A stretch of DNA of 64,000 nt from assembly GCA_028697715.1 (NCBI GenBank), contig JAQVDS010000002.1, positions 1 through 64,000 of the forward strand, read 5' to 3'. The notes under the pieces were generated by a model, which saw only the letters and a program-made list of their open reading frames with translations, ran no database searches and was not told where the DNA came from. Positions 28,369 to 37,532 of this stretch are shown piece by piece (position 1 is the stretch's first letter; each line of letters opens with the position of its first letter). This DNA is from Acidithiobacillus sp. (lineage in GTDB: Bacteria > Pseudomonadota > Gammaproteobacteria > Acidithiobacillales > Acidithiobacillaceae). Position numbers and translations under genes: made by a program.

Positions 28369-28903
28369 AAGTTCCTCGCACCTGATGCAACAAGCGGAAC
28401 TGCTCTGTTTTTACCGACGCCAACAACCCAACCCCCTGCAGGGTACTGCGCCCATGGGTCAGAAAGACCGGATCCCGGGTCTCGATCACGCCGCTCTTGG
28501 GGTCATAACGCAATCTTTCCGTACGCAGGGTGCTGTCAGCCCCCAAAGTCGCAAGCACCTGTCCCCAGGCCAGGAGCTCCTGATCGCCGTTACGCAGAAG
28601 ACCATGCTCGGCCTGCAGGGCAAGGTTCCCCTGACGGCGGAAGCGTTCCAGCGAAAATCCGTTGAGAAAGGTCTGGTTGCCCTCGGGCAGATGGTAGGCA
28701 TCCTGTGCATGGGCGAGTAATTGCAGTTGTCCCTGCGCGTCATACTCGCGCAGAACGACATCGCTCGCGGCCTGATCACCGTGCCGAATGCCACCATGCC
28801 AATCCACGGCAACGAAGGGTATGGATTGTTTTGGCCAAGTCAGCCACAACAGTCCTGCGCCCAGTAGGGCGAGGAACAGGAGTCCAAGCAGACGCAGGTT
28901 CAT
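28358..28903 (-). CDS. lptC: LPS export protein LptC
   Basis: The 181-residue protein has one N-terminal membrane helix (LLGLLFLALLGAGLLWLTW) and a periplasmic jellyroll that hands LPS to LptA. ATG 28903 is chosen because it overlaps the kdsC stop as ATGA and puts the membrane helix at the N-terminus. Confidence 0.9.
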   Translation of the reverse strand: MNLRLLGLLFLALLGAGLLWLTWPKQSIPFVAVDWHGGIRHGDQAASDVVLREYDAQGQLQLLAHAQDAYHLPEGNQTFLNGFSLERFRRQGNLALQAEHGLLRNGDQELLAWGQVLATLGADSTLRTERLRYDPKSGVIETRDPVFLTHGRSTLQGVGLLASVKTEQFRLLHQVRGTYVP

Positions 28904-29430
28904 ACCTGACCCAGGGCGCGCGCCACGATGCCGCTCCAATACCCCTGGACACGCAGGATTTCCTCGCTCAGTTCGCGCACTGCGCCCATACCACCCGGGC
29001 GTTGCGCGACCCAGTGCGCGCGCGCCAGGACTTCGGGGTGCGCATCAGCGGGCGCCGTAGCGAGCCCCACGCGGCCGAGAATACCGAGATCGATCAGATC
29101 ATCCCCCATGTAGGCGACTTCCTCTTCCCGCCGTTGGGTGGCGAAGAGTAATTCGGTGTAGGCGACGATCTTGTCGACACTGCCCTGATACACACGCTGG
29201 ATGCCGAGATCACGGGCCCGATGGGCGAGGGCCGGGGAATAGCGCGCGGTGATCAGGGCCACCTCGATGCCGCAATCCTGCAGGAGGCGGATGCCATGCC
29301 CATCGCGCACATGAAAACTCTTGCTTTCCCGCCCTTCTGCATCGAAGAGCAGGCGGCCATCGGTGAGCACCCCATCAACATCCAGGACCAACAGGCGTAT
29401 CCGCGCACAGCGCTCGCTGCAATCCGTCAT
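28900..29430 (-). CDS. kdsC: Kdo-8-phosphate phosphatase
   Basis: The 176-residue HAD enzyme removes phosphate from Kdo-8-P to give Kdo. It has LDVDGVLTDG (Asp17, Asp19), ALITAR and the late motif GDDLIDL. As usual for KdsC there is no cap domain. It sits between kdsD and lptC with 4-bp overlaps on both sides. Confidence 0.95.
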   Translation of the reverse strand: MTDCSERCARIRLLVLDVDGVLTDGRLLFDAEGRESKSFHVRDGHGIRLLQDCGIEVALITARYSPALAHRARDLGIQRVYQGSVDKIVAYTELLFATQRREEEVAYMGDDLIDLGILGRVGLATAPADAHPEVLARAHWVAQRPGGMGAVRELSEEILRVQGYWSGIVARALGQV

Positions 29431-30413
29431 GCGACCCCCGCATGTAATAGATCATGCATACTGATGGCGCCCGCCAGGCGATCCTCGTCATCGACGATCA
29501 GCAATACCGCCACCCGTTCGGCATCCATCCGCGCCATCGCCTCTGCTGCCAAGGCGTCGGCGCTGATACATAACGGTTTGGGACGATAGAAATCGGCCAT
29601 AGGACGTCCCCAGAGATCCTGTTGCTCGGCGAAGGCTCGGCGTAAGTCGCCATCGGTAAAGATGCCCAAAAGGTGATGATCGTCATCGACCACTGTCGTC
29701 ATGCCCATGCCTTTGCCACTCATCTCCAGGATCGCTTCGTGCACCGGGGTGGAGAGCCGGACCCGCGGCAACTGCTCACCTCGGCGCATCAGGTCTTCCA
29801 CCCGCAGCAATAAACGCTTTCCCAAAGCGCCACCGGGATGGGAGAGAGCAAAATCATCCGCGGAAAAACCCCGGGCACTGAGCAGGGCCATGGCCAAGGC
29901 ATCACCCATGGCGAGACTGGCAGTGGTCGAGGCGGTAGGTGCCAGATTCAGCGGACAGGCCTCGCGCGCTACGGCACAATCCAAATGCACGTCTGCCCGT
30001 CGCGCCAGGGTAGAGTCCGCCTTGCCGGTAAGGGCGATCAGGGGGACGCCGATGCGTTTTACCACCGGCAGAATGGCAAGCAGCTCCGCGGTTTCGCCGG
30101 AATTGGACAGGGCCAGGAGCAGATCGGACGCGGTGAGCATGCCAAGGTCGCCATGACTGCCCTCGGCAGGGTGGAGAAAAAGGGCGGGACTCCCCGTACT
30201 GGCCAGAGTCGCGGCGATCTTCTTACCGATGATCCCGGATTTTCCCATGCCGCTGACGACAATGCGGCCCGAACAGGCAAGCAGCAATCGACAGGCTGCG
30301 ACGAAGGCATCGTCGAGTCGCGCCTCGAGGCCCTCCAGTGCTTCCCGCTCCAGACGCAGGGTTTCACGGCCGGTGCGCAGCAGGAGTTCACTATTGGTGG
30401 AAGCTTCAGTCAT
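29427..30413 (-). CDS. kdsD: Arabinose-5-phosphate isomerase
   Basis: The 328-residue protein has a SIS domain with SGMGKSGIIGKKIAATL (54-70) and ALSNSGET, followed by two CBS domains. It makes arabinose-5-phosphate, the precursor of Kdo. ATG 30413 overlaps the end of the small upstream gene; a slightly earlier in-frame ATG at 30437 is possible. GAGG lies 12 nt upstream, a loose fit. Confidence 0.93.
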   Translation of the reverse strand: MTEASTNSELLLRTGRETLRLEREALEGLEARLDDAFVAACRLLLACSGRIVVSGMGKSGIIGKKIAATLASTGSPALFLHPAEGSHGDLGMLTASDLLLALSNSGETAELLAILPVVKRIGVPLIALTGKADSTLARRADVHLDCAVAREACPLNLAPTASTTASLAMGDALAMALLSARGFSADDFALSHPGGALGKRLLLRVEDLMRRGEQLPRVRLSTPVHEAILEMSGKGMGMTTVVDDDHHLLGIFTDGDLRRAFAEQQDLWGRPMADFYRPKPLCISADALAAEAMARMDAERVAVLLIVDDEDRLAGAISMHDLLHAGVA

Positions 30414-30669
30414 TGCTACGACTCGCCTCATAGGCAATCCGACACTCGGGATGCGCCCCCATCACCTTGTCGACGTCAGCAAAGCTGCTCTGCTGCAAGA
30501 GTTCCCAACATTTCAGATTGACGGCGGCCAGCTCTCGCGGGTGCTGACGATACCAGGCCACCGATCCACTCTCCGGGCTACCACTGAGGATCTGCGGGCG
30601 ATCGGCCCAGAACAGTAGAACGAACAGGGCGACTGCCCCTAGAAAAATGAGCCCATAAACGATCTTCAT
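30406..30669 (-). CDS. Small single-pass protein, distantly EexN-like
   Basis: The 87-residue protein starts with a membrane helix (about 4-21). Its C-terminal part has VAWYRQHPRELAAVNLKC, a second cysteine and IAYEAS, a pattern like the EexN family of entry-exclusion lipoproteins (WY, HP, EL, Cys, Cys, A). There is no lipobox. ATG 30669 puts the helix at the N-terminus; ATG 30717 would add 16 residues and overlap the upstream gene. It is coupled to kdsD. The function is unknown, and the EexN similarity is only a pattern match. Confidence 0.5.
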   Translation of the reverse strand: MKIVYGLIFLGAVALFVLLFWADRPQILSGSPESGSVAWYRQHPRELAAVNLKCWELLQQSSFADVDKVMGAHPECRIAYEASRSND

Positions 30670-30697
30670 CGACGCGCAAACCCGCGAACCACATTTC

Positions 30698-31135
30698 TCA
30701 CTCGATCTCTTCCCCATACTGTGTATTCAGAAGCGCTACCAGCCGCTCCTCACGTTTCTGGAGATCGGCGAGCAAATTTTCGGCCAAATTATCCCACAAG
30801 CCGCGCAAAGGCACGAGTGCCGCCCCAGCTTCCATCTCCTGCAGGAGCTCGGCGACCTTGTCGAGACTCTCCCGCAACTGCAGACCGCTACTCAGGCAAT
30901 TCTTGATCCGTTCGCGCGGGTGCGGGATCCAGGAACGATCCGCACTGTAAGAGCGTATTTTTTCTCCACACTCCAGAATACGCCGCCGCAGCTTGCCCAG
31001 AGCGCCGATCTTGCTGCTCTTTAGTTCGCCCCACAGCGCCAGATCCATCGCCGCCAACCAGTGCTCGCGCCACTCCTGTACCTGGGCAACACTTGGCTGC
31101 ACCCAGATGGTCACTTCCGCTTCGTCAAAGGCCAC
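30698..31135 (-). CDS. Uncharacterised helical protein after murU
   Basis: I do not recognise this 145-residue protein. It is mostly helical and charged with no signal or membrane helix. The N-terminal part is tryptophan-rich (IWV, EWREHW, LALW). The start is GTG 31135, with a strong GGAGGAG site and a 1-bp overlap with the murU stop, so it is surely translated in this operon. Its position between muropeptide recycling and Kdo genes suggests an envelope role, but nothing in the sequence shows it. Confidence 0.7.
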   Translation of the reverse strand: MAFDEAEVTIWVQPSVAQVQEWREHWLAAMDLALWGELKSSKIGALGKLRRRILECGEKIRSYSADRSWIPHPRERIKNCLSSGLQLRESLDKVAELLQEMEAGAALVPLRGLWDNLAENLLADLQKREERLVALLNTQYGEEIE

Positions 31136-31797
31136 TACGCTCCTCCATAGTGCAGGCGGGCGGCCTGCAAACGCTCCGGCGTACCAACGTCACACCAATA
31201 TCCTTGCTGAAGATAAGCACGGAGAAGACCTTTCGCCACCCATTGTCGCAGCCATGGTGCCAGGGGCGCGGGGCCGCTCGGAAAATTCGCCAGCCAGGCA
31301 GCGTCCAGAAGGGCAAGGCCAGAATAGGTGTAGGTCGGCGGCCCTGCAGCGGGCACTGTCACGCGTCCTTTCTCCATGGCGAAATCACCTTCGGGATGGT
31401 GCGCGGGGTTATCCACCATAACCAGGCCCGGATCGCCGGCCAACAACTGCGCCAGGGGATGCTCCGTGCAAATGTCGCCATTGAGCAGAAGAAACGGGGC
31501 ATTTTCCAGACGCTCGCGCAGGGCGATGAGTGCTCCTCCGGTTTCCAGGCGCTGCGCCCTTTCGTCGCTATACTCCAGCGACATCCCTTGCCACTGCCGG
31601 CCCAGGAAGCGCGGCAACAGGGCTCCCAAATGCGAGAGATTGATGAAGATCCGTTCCACTCCGGCGGCGGCCAGATGGTCCAGGTGGCGGACGATGAGCG
31701 GACGCCCGGCAACGCTCAACAGCGGCTTGGGGAGAAAGTCGGTGCGCGGGCGCAGGCGCTCACCCCGCCCGGCTGCGAGGATCACCGCCTGTCGCAT
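31135..31797 (-). CDS. murU: MurNAc-1-phosphate uridylyltransferase
   Basis: The 220-residue nucleotidyltransferase starts with MRQAVILAAGRGERLRPRT and has KPLL and LLLNGDI, the sugar-nucleotide transferase motifs. MurU makes UDP-MurNAc from recycled MurNAc-1-phosphate and so bypasses de novo MurA. ATG 31797 is chosen because it places the nucleotide motif at the N-terminus; it overlaps amgK by 16 bp. The amgK neighbour makes the MurU call secure against related GMP-transferases. Confidence 0.92.
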   Translation of the reverse strand: MRQAVILAAGRGERLRPRTDFLPKPLLSVAGRPLIVRHLDHLAAAGVERIFINLSHLGALLPRFLGRQWQGMSLEYSDERAQRLETGGALIALRERLENAPFLLLNGDICTEHPLAQLLAGDPGLVMVDNPAHHPEGDFAMEKGRVTVPAAGPPTYTYSGLALLDAAWLANFPSGPAPLAPWLRQWVAKGLLRAYLQQGYWCDVGTPERLQAARLHYGGA

Positions 31798-32783
31798 GGC
31801 GACCAGCCCTGGAACAGGGGCACGAAGCACCGCCAGGCCTCCTGCCCGGCAAGCAGGTCCTCGACGTAGGCCCAAAAGCGTGGCAACAATTCGAGATATC
31901 CGCTCTTGCCATCGCGGTACGCCAAGCGGCAAAAAATACCGAGGATTTTCAGATTACGTTGTAGCGCCATGACCTCTACCTGCACGCGAAATGCCTCGCC
32001 GTCGGGGACGGCCAATCCGTGTCGCTGCAGCAGGCAGCGATATTGCTCGATCCAGCCATCGCGCCGTGCCCGTCCCCAGTCCCAGTAACGATCCCAGAGC
32101 AGGGAGGCAAGATCGTAGGTCCACGGCCCAAGCACGGCGTCCTGAAAGTCGATCAGTACCGGCGCGCCGACGGGCCGCAGCAGGAGATTACGGGCATGGA
32201 AATCGCGGTGTACCCAGATGCTGGGCTGCTGACGCGCTCCGTCCCGCAAAGCGGAAAACAGCATGCCGATCTGATCCTGCTCGGCACTCGACAAGGTAAT
32301 ACCGAGATGCCGCCGGAGATACCAGTCGGGGAAGAGCGACAGCTCCTGCTGCAGCCGCTGCGCATCATAGGGCGGAAAGGGCGGGCGGAGAACCCTATCT
32401 TGCGCTGCCGCCGCCAAGCCCAGCAGCAGGGGGAATACCCTGGCCATAATGGCATCCGGCGACTCACCCGCATCCAGCGCGCTCTTGAGGTCACGGGAAC
32501 CCAAATCCTCCTGCAGGAGCAGACGATACCGCAGAGAAACCGCAAGGATGCGCGGCACGGGCAGGCCCGCCTCGGCAAAGCGATGCTGCACGCGCAAGAA
32601 GGGTAAGAGCTCGTCGGCGTGGGGCACCTGTGCCAGGACGCGTTCACCAGGTGCCCGCCAATAGCGGCGCGCGCTGGCATCGCCAGGAATCGGCTGCAGA
32701 GTGGTCGGCTCGACGCCATGGGTACGCAAGAAGCGTTCGGCGGCGGCACCGAGCTGAGGAAGGTGGCTGGGAGATTGCGACAT
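31782..32783 (-). CDS. amgK: Anomeric MurNAc/GlcNAc kinase
   Basis: AmgK phosphorylates MurNAc at the anomeric carbon. The 333-residue aminoglycoside-phosphotransferase-fold protein has WVHRDFHARNLL (catalytic Asp) and LIDFQDAVLGPWTYDLASL. It overlaps murU, giving the two key steps of the recycling shunt first described in Pseudomonas. NagZ is encoded at 59.9 kb. It lies divergent from lptD, 53 nt away. Confidence 0.93.
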   Translation of the reverse strand: MSQSPSHLPQLGAAAERFLRTHGVEPTTLQPIPGDASARRYWRAPGERVLAQVPHADELLPFLRVQHRFAEAGLPVPRILAVSLRYRLLLQEDLGSRDLKSALDAGESPDAIMARVFPLLLGLAAAAQDRVLRPPFPPYDAQRLQQELSLFPDWYLRRHLGITLSSAEQDQIGMLFSALRDGARQQPSIWVHRDFHARNLLLRPVGAPVLIDFQDAVLGPWTYDLASLLWDRYWDWGRARRDGWIEQYRCLLQRHGLAVPDGEAFRVQVEVMALQRNLKILGIFCRLAYRDGKSGYLELLPRFWAYVEDLLAGQEAWRCFVPLFQGWSPCDRR

Positions 32784-32836
32784 ACGCGCATTCTGTGCGA
32801 TTTTACGCGCCTATGCCTAGCCCTGGGACATGCTCG

Positions 32837-34978
32837 ATGGCCGTCGGCCGGTTACGCCCGCGGCGCTGGTCCCTGACCTGCGCGGCAGCGGTCTTCTGCG
32901 CTTTTGCCTCGCCGGCCTGGGCGCAGGATGGGCCGGTGACCCTCTACGCCGACCAGATTCAGGGCCTGGGCAGCGGCCAATGGACGGCCTCGGGTAATGT
33001 GGAGGTGCTCTACGGCGATCGTCGCCTCTATGCCCATCAGGCCCATTACGACGAGAAGAAGGACGAGATCATCGCCAAAGGGCAGGTACGCCTGGTCAGC
33101 CCCGGAATCGTCACCAATGCGCCGGAGGCAACCCTGAAGATCCACAGCAATCAGGGTATCGTTCTCCATCCGCGTTTCCTGCTGCCGAGTCAGGATGGCC
33201 ATGGACAGGCGAGCAGCGGGCAGGAGCTTGGCAAGAATCACTACCGCCTCAACGAAGCCTGCTACACCACCTGCCACGGGCATGTCCCGGCCTGGCAGAT
33301 CTACAGTCAGCAGCTGGATCTCAACCAGAACGACCAATACATCAGTACCTACAACAGCACCCTGAATGTCTACGGCCTTCCGGTCCTCTGGCTGCCCTAT
33401 TTCAGTTTTCCGCTGCAGCGCCATTCCGGATTTCTGCCACCCACCATTGGCAGTTCCACCATCAATGGTTTTACCCTGGGCATTCCCTACTATTTCGACA
33501 TCGCCAGCAATCTGGATGACACCCTCACTGTAGAAGGACTGACCAAGCGCGGCGTATTGCTACAAAACCAGTTCCGTTACCTGGAGCCCGACTATAGCGG
33601 ACAGTTGCTTCTCGCTTTGCTGCCCCACGACAAGCTCACCGGCAGCAATGTCTGGGCGGTATCCTGGCAGCACCAGCAGAATCTGGGCGATGGTTTTGCG
33701 CTCTCGGTCAACTACAATCGCGTCAGCTATCGGAATTTCCTCGCTGATCTCTCCGGGGTTACCGGCTTCAACGGCGGGTACATCGGCGGGGTCGGCAATG
33801 CGCCATATCTGACCTCCACCGGCGCCATCAGCTATGGCAATCGGCATCTGCAGGCGGGTGTCATGCTGCAGGGCTATCAGGAACTGCTCCAAGGAGAAGC
33901 TGCGCCCTATGCGCAACTTCCCTATGTCTACGCCAATGGCTATTGGCGCCTGGGCAGAACCGGCTATTTCGATTGGCGCAGCAACTTCAATTATTTCTAT
34001 GCCAGCACCGGCCCTATTGGCCAGCGTCTCGACCTCACCCCAACCATCAGTTGGAAATGGAGTCGCGCCTGGGGCTACCTGGAACCGCAGGGGCGGCTCT
34101 ATTTCAGCCATTACCAGATCCAGCGCAATGGCCCTTACGCCCGCGTCAGCAACCGCAGTCTGCCCGCCCTAAGCCTGCGCGGCGGTCTCAACTTCGTTCG
34201 CGATGCCCAGGATGGCAGCAGTATCGTCCTGCATCCCATGTTCAAATACCTGTTTATCCCCCTGCAGGCACAGAACCAGATCCCGAATTTCGATTCCAGC
34301 ACACCCTTCCAGAATTATGATTCCATCTTTACCGACAACTCGCTATTTGACGGCAGCGATCGGATCAACGCGGCCAATCAGTTGGCCTATGGCCTGGAGG
34401 GATCGGGCTACAATCCCAATGGACGGGAAGTCTGGAGCGCCGCCATCGGCCAGATCCAGTATTTCAACCGGCGGCAGATCGACCTTGCCGGCAATATCGT
34501 GGCGCAGAACAGCCGCTCCAATTATTTCTGGCAGGCCCAGTACGCGCCCCGGGCCAATCTCAATTTCCTCGCCAGCTCCGAAACCGACTCCGACTGGCGG
34601 CGTTTCGAGCGCATGGATTTCCGCGCGCAATGGTTGGCCCACAATGGGACGGTGCTCAATCTCGATTATCGCTATACGCGCAACTACGTGGATCAGGCGG
34701 GCGTCTCTGCAGCGCTTCCCATCGGCAAGCAGTGGCGGGTTCTGGGCAGCTACCAATATGATGTTCAGAATAACAAGCCCTTGGAGGAGCTGGTCGGGAT
34801 CGGCTATGATGGCGGTTGCTGGACGGCTCAACTGATGATGTTCCACCAGATTCTGCTGGGGGGGCAGACGAACAACGCCGTCTACCTGGAAATCGTGCTG
34901 CGCGGTTTGACCAGCATTGGCAATAGTTCCAACGGTTTCCTCGATCAATACGTGCCCGGCGCCAGCATGGAGTTCTGA
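32837..34978 (+). CDS. lptD: LPS-assembly outer-membrane protein LptD
   Basis: LptD is the beta-barrel that inserts LPS in the outer leaflet. The 713-residue protein has a signal peptide ending SPAWA, an OstA-type jellyroll (about 30-150) and a long barrel region rich in aromatic, alternating strands. It carries a CxxC pair in ACYTTCHG and a late cysteine in GGCWTAQL, as in LptD disulfide pairs. ATG 32837 is chosen (GGGA 8 nt upstream); ATG 32813 in frame would add eight residues. The stop overlaps the surA start as TGATG. Confidence 0.93.
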   Translation: MAVGRLRPRRWSLTCAAAVFCAFASPAWAQDGPVTLYADQIQGLGSGQWTASGNVEVLYGDRRLYAHQAHYDEKKDEIIAKGQVRLVSPGIVTNAPEATLKIHSNQGIVLHPRFLLPSQDGHGQASSGQELGKNHYRLNEACYTTCHGHVPAWQIYSQQLDLNQNDQYISTYNSTLNVYGLPVLWLPYFSFPLQRHSGFLPPTIGSSTINGFTLGIPYYFDIASNLDDTLTVEGLTKRGVLLQNQFRYLEPDYSGQLLLALLPHDKLTGSNVWAVSWQHQQNLGDGFALSVNYNRVSYRNFLADLSGVTGFNGGYIGGVGNAPYLTSTGAISYGNRHLQAGVMLQGYQELLQGEAAPYAQLPYVYANGYWRLGRTGYFDWRSNFNYFYASTGPIGQRLDLTPTISWKWSRAWGYLEPQGRLYFSHYQIQRNGPYARVSNRSLPALSLRGGLNFVRDAQDGSSIVLHPMFKYLFIPLQAQNQIPNFDSSTPFQNYDSIFTDNSLFDGSDRINAANQLAYGLEGSGYNPNGREVWSAAIGQIQYFNRRQIDLAGNIVAQNSRSNYFWQAQYAPRANLNFLASSETDSDWRRFERMDFRAQWLAHNGTVLNLDYRYTRNYVDQAGVSAALPIGKQWRVLGSYQYDVQNNKPLEELVGIGYDGGCWTAQLMMFHQILLGGQTNNAVYLEIVLRGLTSIGNSSNGFLDQYVPGASMEF

Positions 34979-36381
34979 TGTCTCGATACCGCTCTGCCCT
35001 TTTCCTCGCTGCTTTGGCTAGCAGTTGCTCTGCCTGGGCCACAACCCCTTTTGTCAACCGGGAGACACTCCTGGCTGCACCCCCGCCGTCGCGGGTCTTT
35101 TCTGCCCGCTCCACGGTGGCAGCGCAAGCCGCGCCCCTGCCACAGAACCTCGACACCCTCAACAAGGTAGTGGCAGTGGTGAACGATCAGATCATCACCT
35201 CGCTGCAACTCAATCAGAAGGTCGACGCCATCAAGGCGCAACTGCAGCAACAGGATCCCGGCCAGTTGCCACCGGATGCGATCCTGCGCCGTCAGGTACT
35301 GCAACAGATGATCCTGCAGGACATCGAGGTGCAGATGGCCAAACGCATGGACATAAACGTCGATCAGGCCACGCTGGACCAAGCCATTGCCAATATCGCC
35401 CACAGCAACAACCTGACCCCCGACCAGCTGCGCGAGGCATTGACTCAGCAGGGACAGTCCTGGTCGGAATTCGAGGACAATCTACGTGAACGGATCTTGG
35501 TGGACCGTCTGCAGCAACAGGAGGTCGAGGCGCGGGTGCATCTCGGAAAAGACGAGATCCAGACCTTTGCTCGCCAGCTCAAACAAACTGCAGGGGTGAG
35601 TTTTGAATTGCAGCAGATCTTCCTGCCCTTGCCCGGCGACCCCAGCCCGGATGCCGTGACTCAGGTGCGCCAGGATATCGAGCGCGTGCACCAGCAACTG
35701 GTAAACGGCGCCAGCTTCACCCGTCTAGCCACCGAGGTTAGCGCTGCCCGCGACGCCCTGCAGGGCGGTCGCCTGGGCTGGATCAAGGCCGCCGAGCTGC
35801 CCAGCGCTGTCACCCAGGCCCTGCTCAAATTGCAGCCTGGCGATATCAGCCCGGTGATCCCCAGCGCCACCGGCTATCACATTTTCAAGCTCCTCGATGT
35901 CAAGCATCAAGAGCCGTCGGTGACTGAGGTCAAGGCAGCGATGATCGTGTTGCACGCCGGCAAAGGGATCGAGGAGCAGGAGGCACAATCCCAGGCCAAG
36001 GACATCGAGTCGAGCCTGCAATCGGGGGTGAATTTCAGCGCGCTGGCTCGGCGCTACAGTCAGGATCGTGCCACCGCAGCCAATGGTGGCGAATTGGGCT
36101 GGGTGGCACCGGGAAGCTTGCCAGACGAGCTGGAACGCGCGTTGATGAGCTTGCCGATGGGCAATGTAAGTGCCCCCATCCAGATCGGCGATGCCATCTA
36201 CATCGTGCAGTCGCAAGGCCGGCGCGAGGCTGCCCTGAGTGATACGCAACTGGAGTCGGTCGCACGCATGCAGCTTTTCAACCGCACCGTACGCGAGCGT
36301 ATGGAGGAGTGGCAGCGGCGCATCCGCGATGGTGCCTATGTCGAAATTCTCGACCCGAATCTGCGCTTGCGCAACACCTGA
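34978..36381 (+). CDS. surA: Periplasmic chaperone and peptidyl-prolyl isomerase SurA
   Basis: SurA chaperones outer-membrane proteins, including LptD. The 467-residue protein has a signal peptide (to about ATT at 23), an N-terminal chaperone core starting NKVVAVVNDQIIT, and two parvulin domains whose cores read GGRLGWI and GGELGWV. The adjacent lptD-surA pair is common. A Gln-rich and basic linker is visible. It is longer than E. coli SurA (428) mainly at the N-terminus. Confidence 0.95.
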   Translation: MSRYRSALFLAALASSCSAWATTPFVNRETLLAAPPPSRVFSARSTVAAQAAPLPQNLDTLNKVVAVVNDQIITSLQLNQKVDAIKAQLQQQDPGQLPPDAILRRQVLQQMILQDIEVQMAKRMDINVDQATLDQAIANIAHSNNLTPDQLREALTQQGQSWSEFEDNLRERILVDRLQQQEVEARVHLGKDEIQTFARQLKQTAGVSFELQQIFLPLPGDPSPDAVTQVRQDIERVHQQLVNGASFTRLATEVSAARDALQGGRLGWIKAAELPSAVTQALLKLQPGDISPVIPSATGYHIFKLLDVKHQEPSVTEVKAAMIVLHAGKGIEEQEAQSQAKDIESSLQSGVNFSALARRYSQDRATAANGGELGWVAPGSLPDELERALMSLPMGNVSAPIQIGDAIYIVQSQGRREAALSDTQLESVARMQLFNRTVRERMEEWQRRIRDGAYVEILDPNLRLRNT

Positions 36382-36382
36382 G

Positions 36383-37219
36383 ATGAATAGCCCCGTTTCG
36401 ACTGGAAAGGCGCAACAGAGTCCAGAGTCGCTCCTAGGACACCGGCCTTTACCTGCCATCGCCTGGACACCAACCTGGACCCTGTTTCGCAAAGAGGTCT
36501 TGCGCTTCGCCCGCGTCTGGTTACAGACGATTGCCGCGCCCCTGGTTACCACTCTGCTGTATTTGCTGGTTTTCGGTCATGCCTTGGGGGGGCACATCCA
36601 TATCTACCCCGGAGTCTCCTACATCGCCTTCATCGTTCCCGGCCTGATGATGATGTCGGTGCTGCAGAATGCCTTTGCCAACAGCTCTTCCAGTTTGATT
36701 CAGGCCAAGGTGACGGGCAACATCATTTTTCTTCTGCTCAGTCCCCTGCGGCCGACGGAGATCTTTTTGGCGATGACCGCGGCGTCCATTGTCCGCGGCA
36801 TCGCCGTGGGATTGGCCATCCTGTTGCTGGCCCTGCTGTTCCTCCACCTACCCCTGCAACATCCGGTCTGGATATTGCTATTTGCCGTTTTCGGTGCGGG
36901 AGGAATGGGAGCACTGGGCATCGTCGCCGGGCTTTGGGCAGAAAAATTCGACCAGATTGCCGGCTTTCAGAATTTTCTGATCATGCCTTTGACCTTTCTT
37001 GCCGGGGTATTCTATTCCGTGCAGTCGTTACCGGGGATCTGGCGTCACCTGTCCATGGTCAATCCTTTCCTCTACATCGTCGATGGTTTCCGTTATGGTT
37101 TCTTTGGCGATGGGGACGTCTCGGTCTGGGCTTCTCTCGCCGTCGCTCTGGCCTTTTTTCTGCTCAGCTCGGCGGTAGCCTGGCGCCTCTTGGCTAGCGG
37201 ATACAAGCTGCGTCCCTGA
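36383..37219 (+). CDS. ABC-2 type transporter permease without its ATPase
   Basis: The 278-residue protein resembles YadH-type ABC-2 permeases, with six hydrophobic segments, the FIVPGLMMMSVLQNAF segment and NPFLYIVDGFRYGFFG near the end. Its start is one base after the surA stop. In betaproteobacteria the order is ATPase, permease, bolA, murA, hisG. Here the ATPase is missing and surA stands in its place. The substrate is unknown. Confidence 0.88.
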   Translation: MNSPVSTGKAQQSPESLLGHRPLPAIAWTPTWTLFRKEVLRFARVWLQTIAAPLVTTLLYLLVFGHALGGHIHIYPGVSYIAFIVPGLMMMSVLQNAFANSSSSLIQAKVTGNIIFLLLSPLRPTEIFLAMTAASIVRGIAVGLAILLLALLFLHLPLQHPVWILLFAVFGAGGMGALGIVAGLWAEKFDQIAGFQNFLIMPLTFLAGVFYSVQSLPGIWRHLSMVNPFLYIVDGFRYGFFGDGDVSVWASLAVALAFFLLSSAVAWRLLASGYKLRP

Positions 37220-37262
37220 GCGACGGGATCACAGACACGACAATTTCAGGTAAGATGAAGAG

Positions 37263-37505
37263 ATGATGCAAGCAGATACGATCCGTTCCCTCATCGAGTC
37301 TGGTCTTCCCGGCGCCGAGGTGCATGTATTCGGTGACGATGGAGCCCATTTCGAGGCTGTGGTCATCGCTGGGCAATTTCAGGGCCAGAGCCTCGTCAAA
37401 CGGCACCAGGCGGTGTATGCCTGTCTGGGCGACCGCATGCGTGAGGAAATCCACGCCCTACAGCTACGCACCTTGTCCCCGGACGAAGCTGCGGCTCGTT
37501 CCTAA
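37263..37505 (+). CDS. ibaG: BolA/IbaG-family protein
   Basis: The 80-residue protein has the BolA signature HQAVYACLGDRMREEIHAL near its C-terminal end. BolA-type proteins bind [2Fe-2S] together with CGFS monothiol glutaredoxins. The next gene is exactly such a glutaredoxin. ATG 37263 or 37266 could start it. IbaG beside murA is the typical place. Confidence 0.88.
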   Translation: MMQADTIRSLIESGLPGAEVHVFGDDGAHFEAVVIAGQFQGQSLVKRHQAVYACLGDRMREEIHALQLRTLSPDEAAARS

Positions 37506-37532
37506 TTTTTCACTCTCATTCGAGGTACAGTC

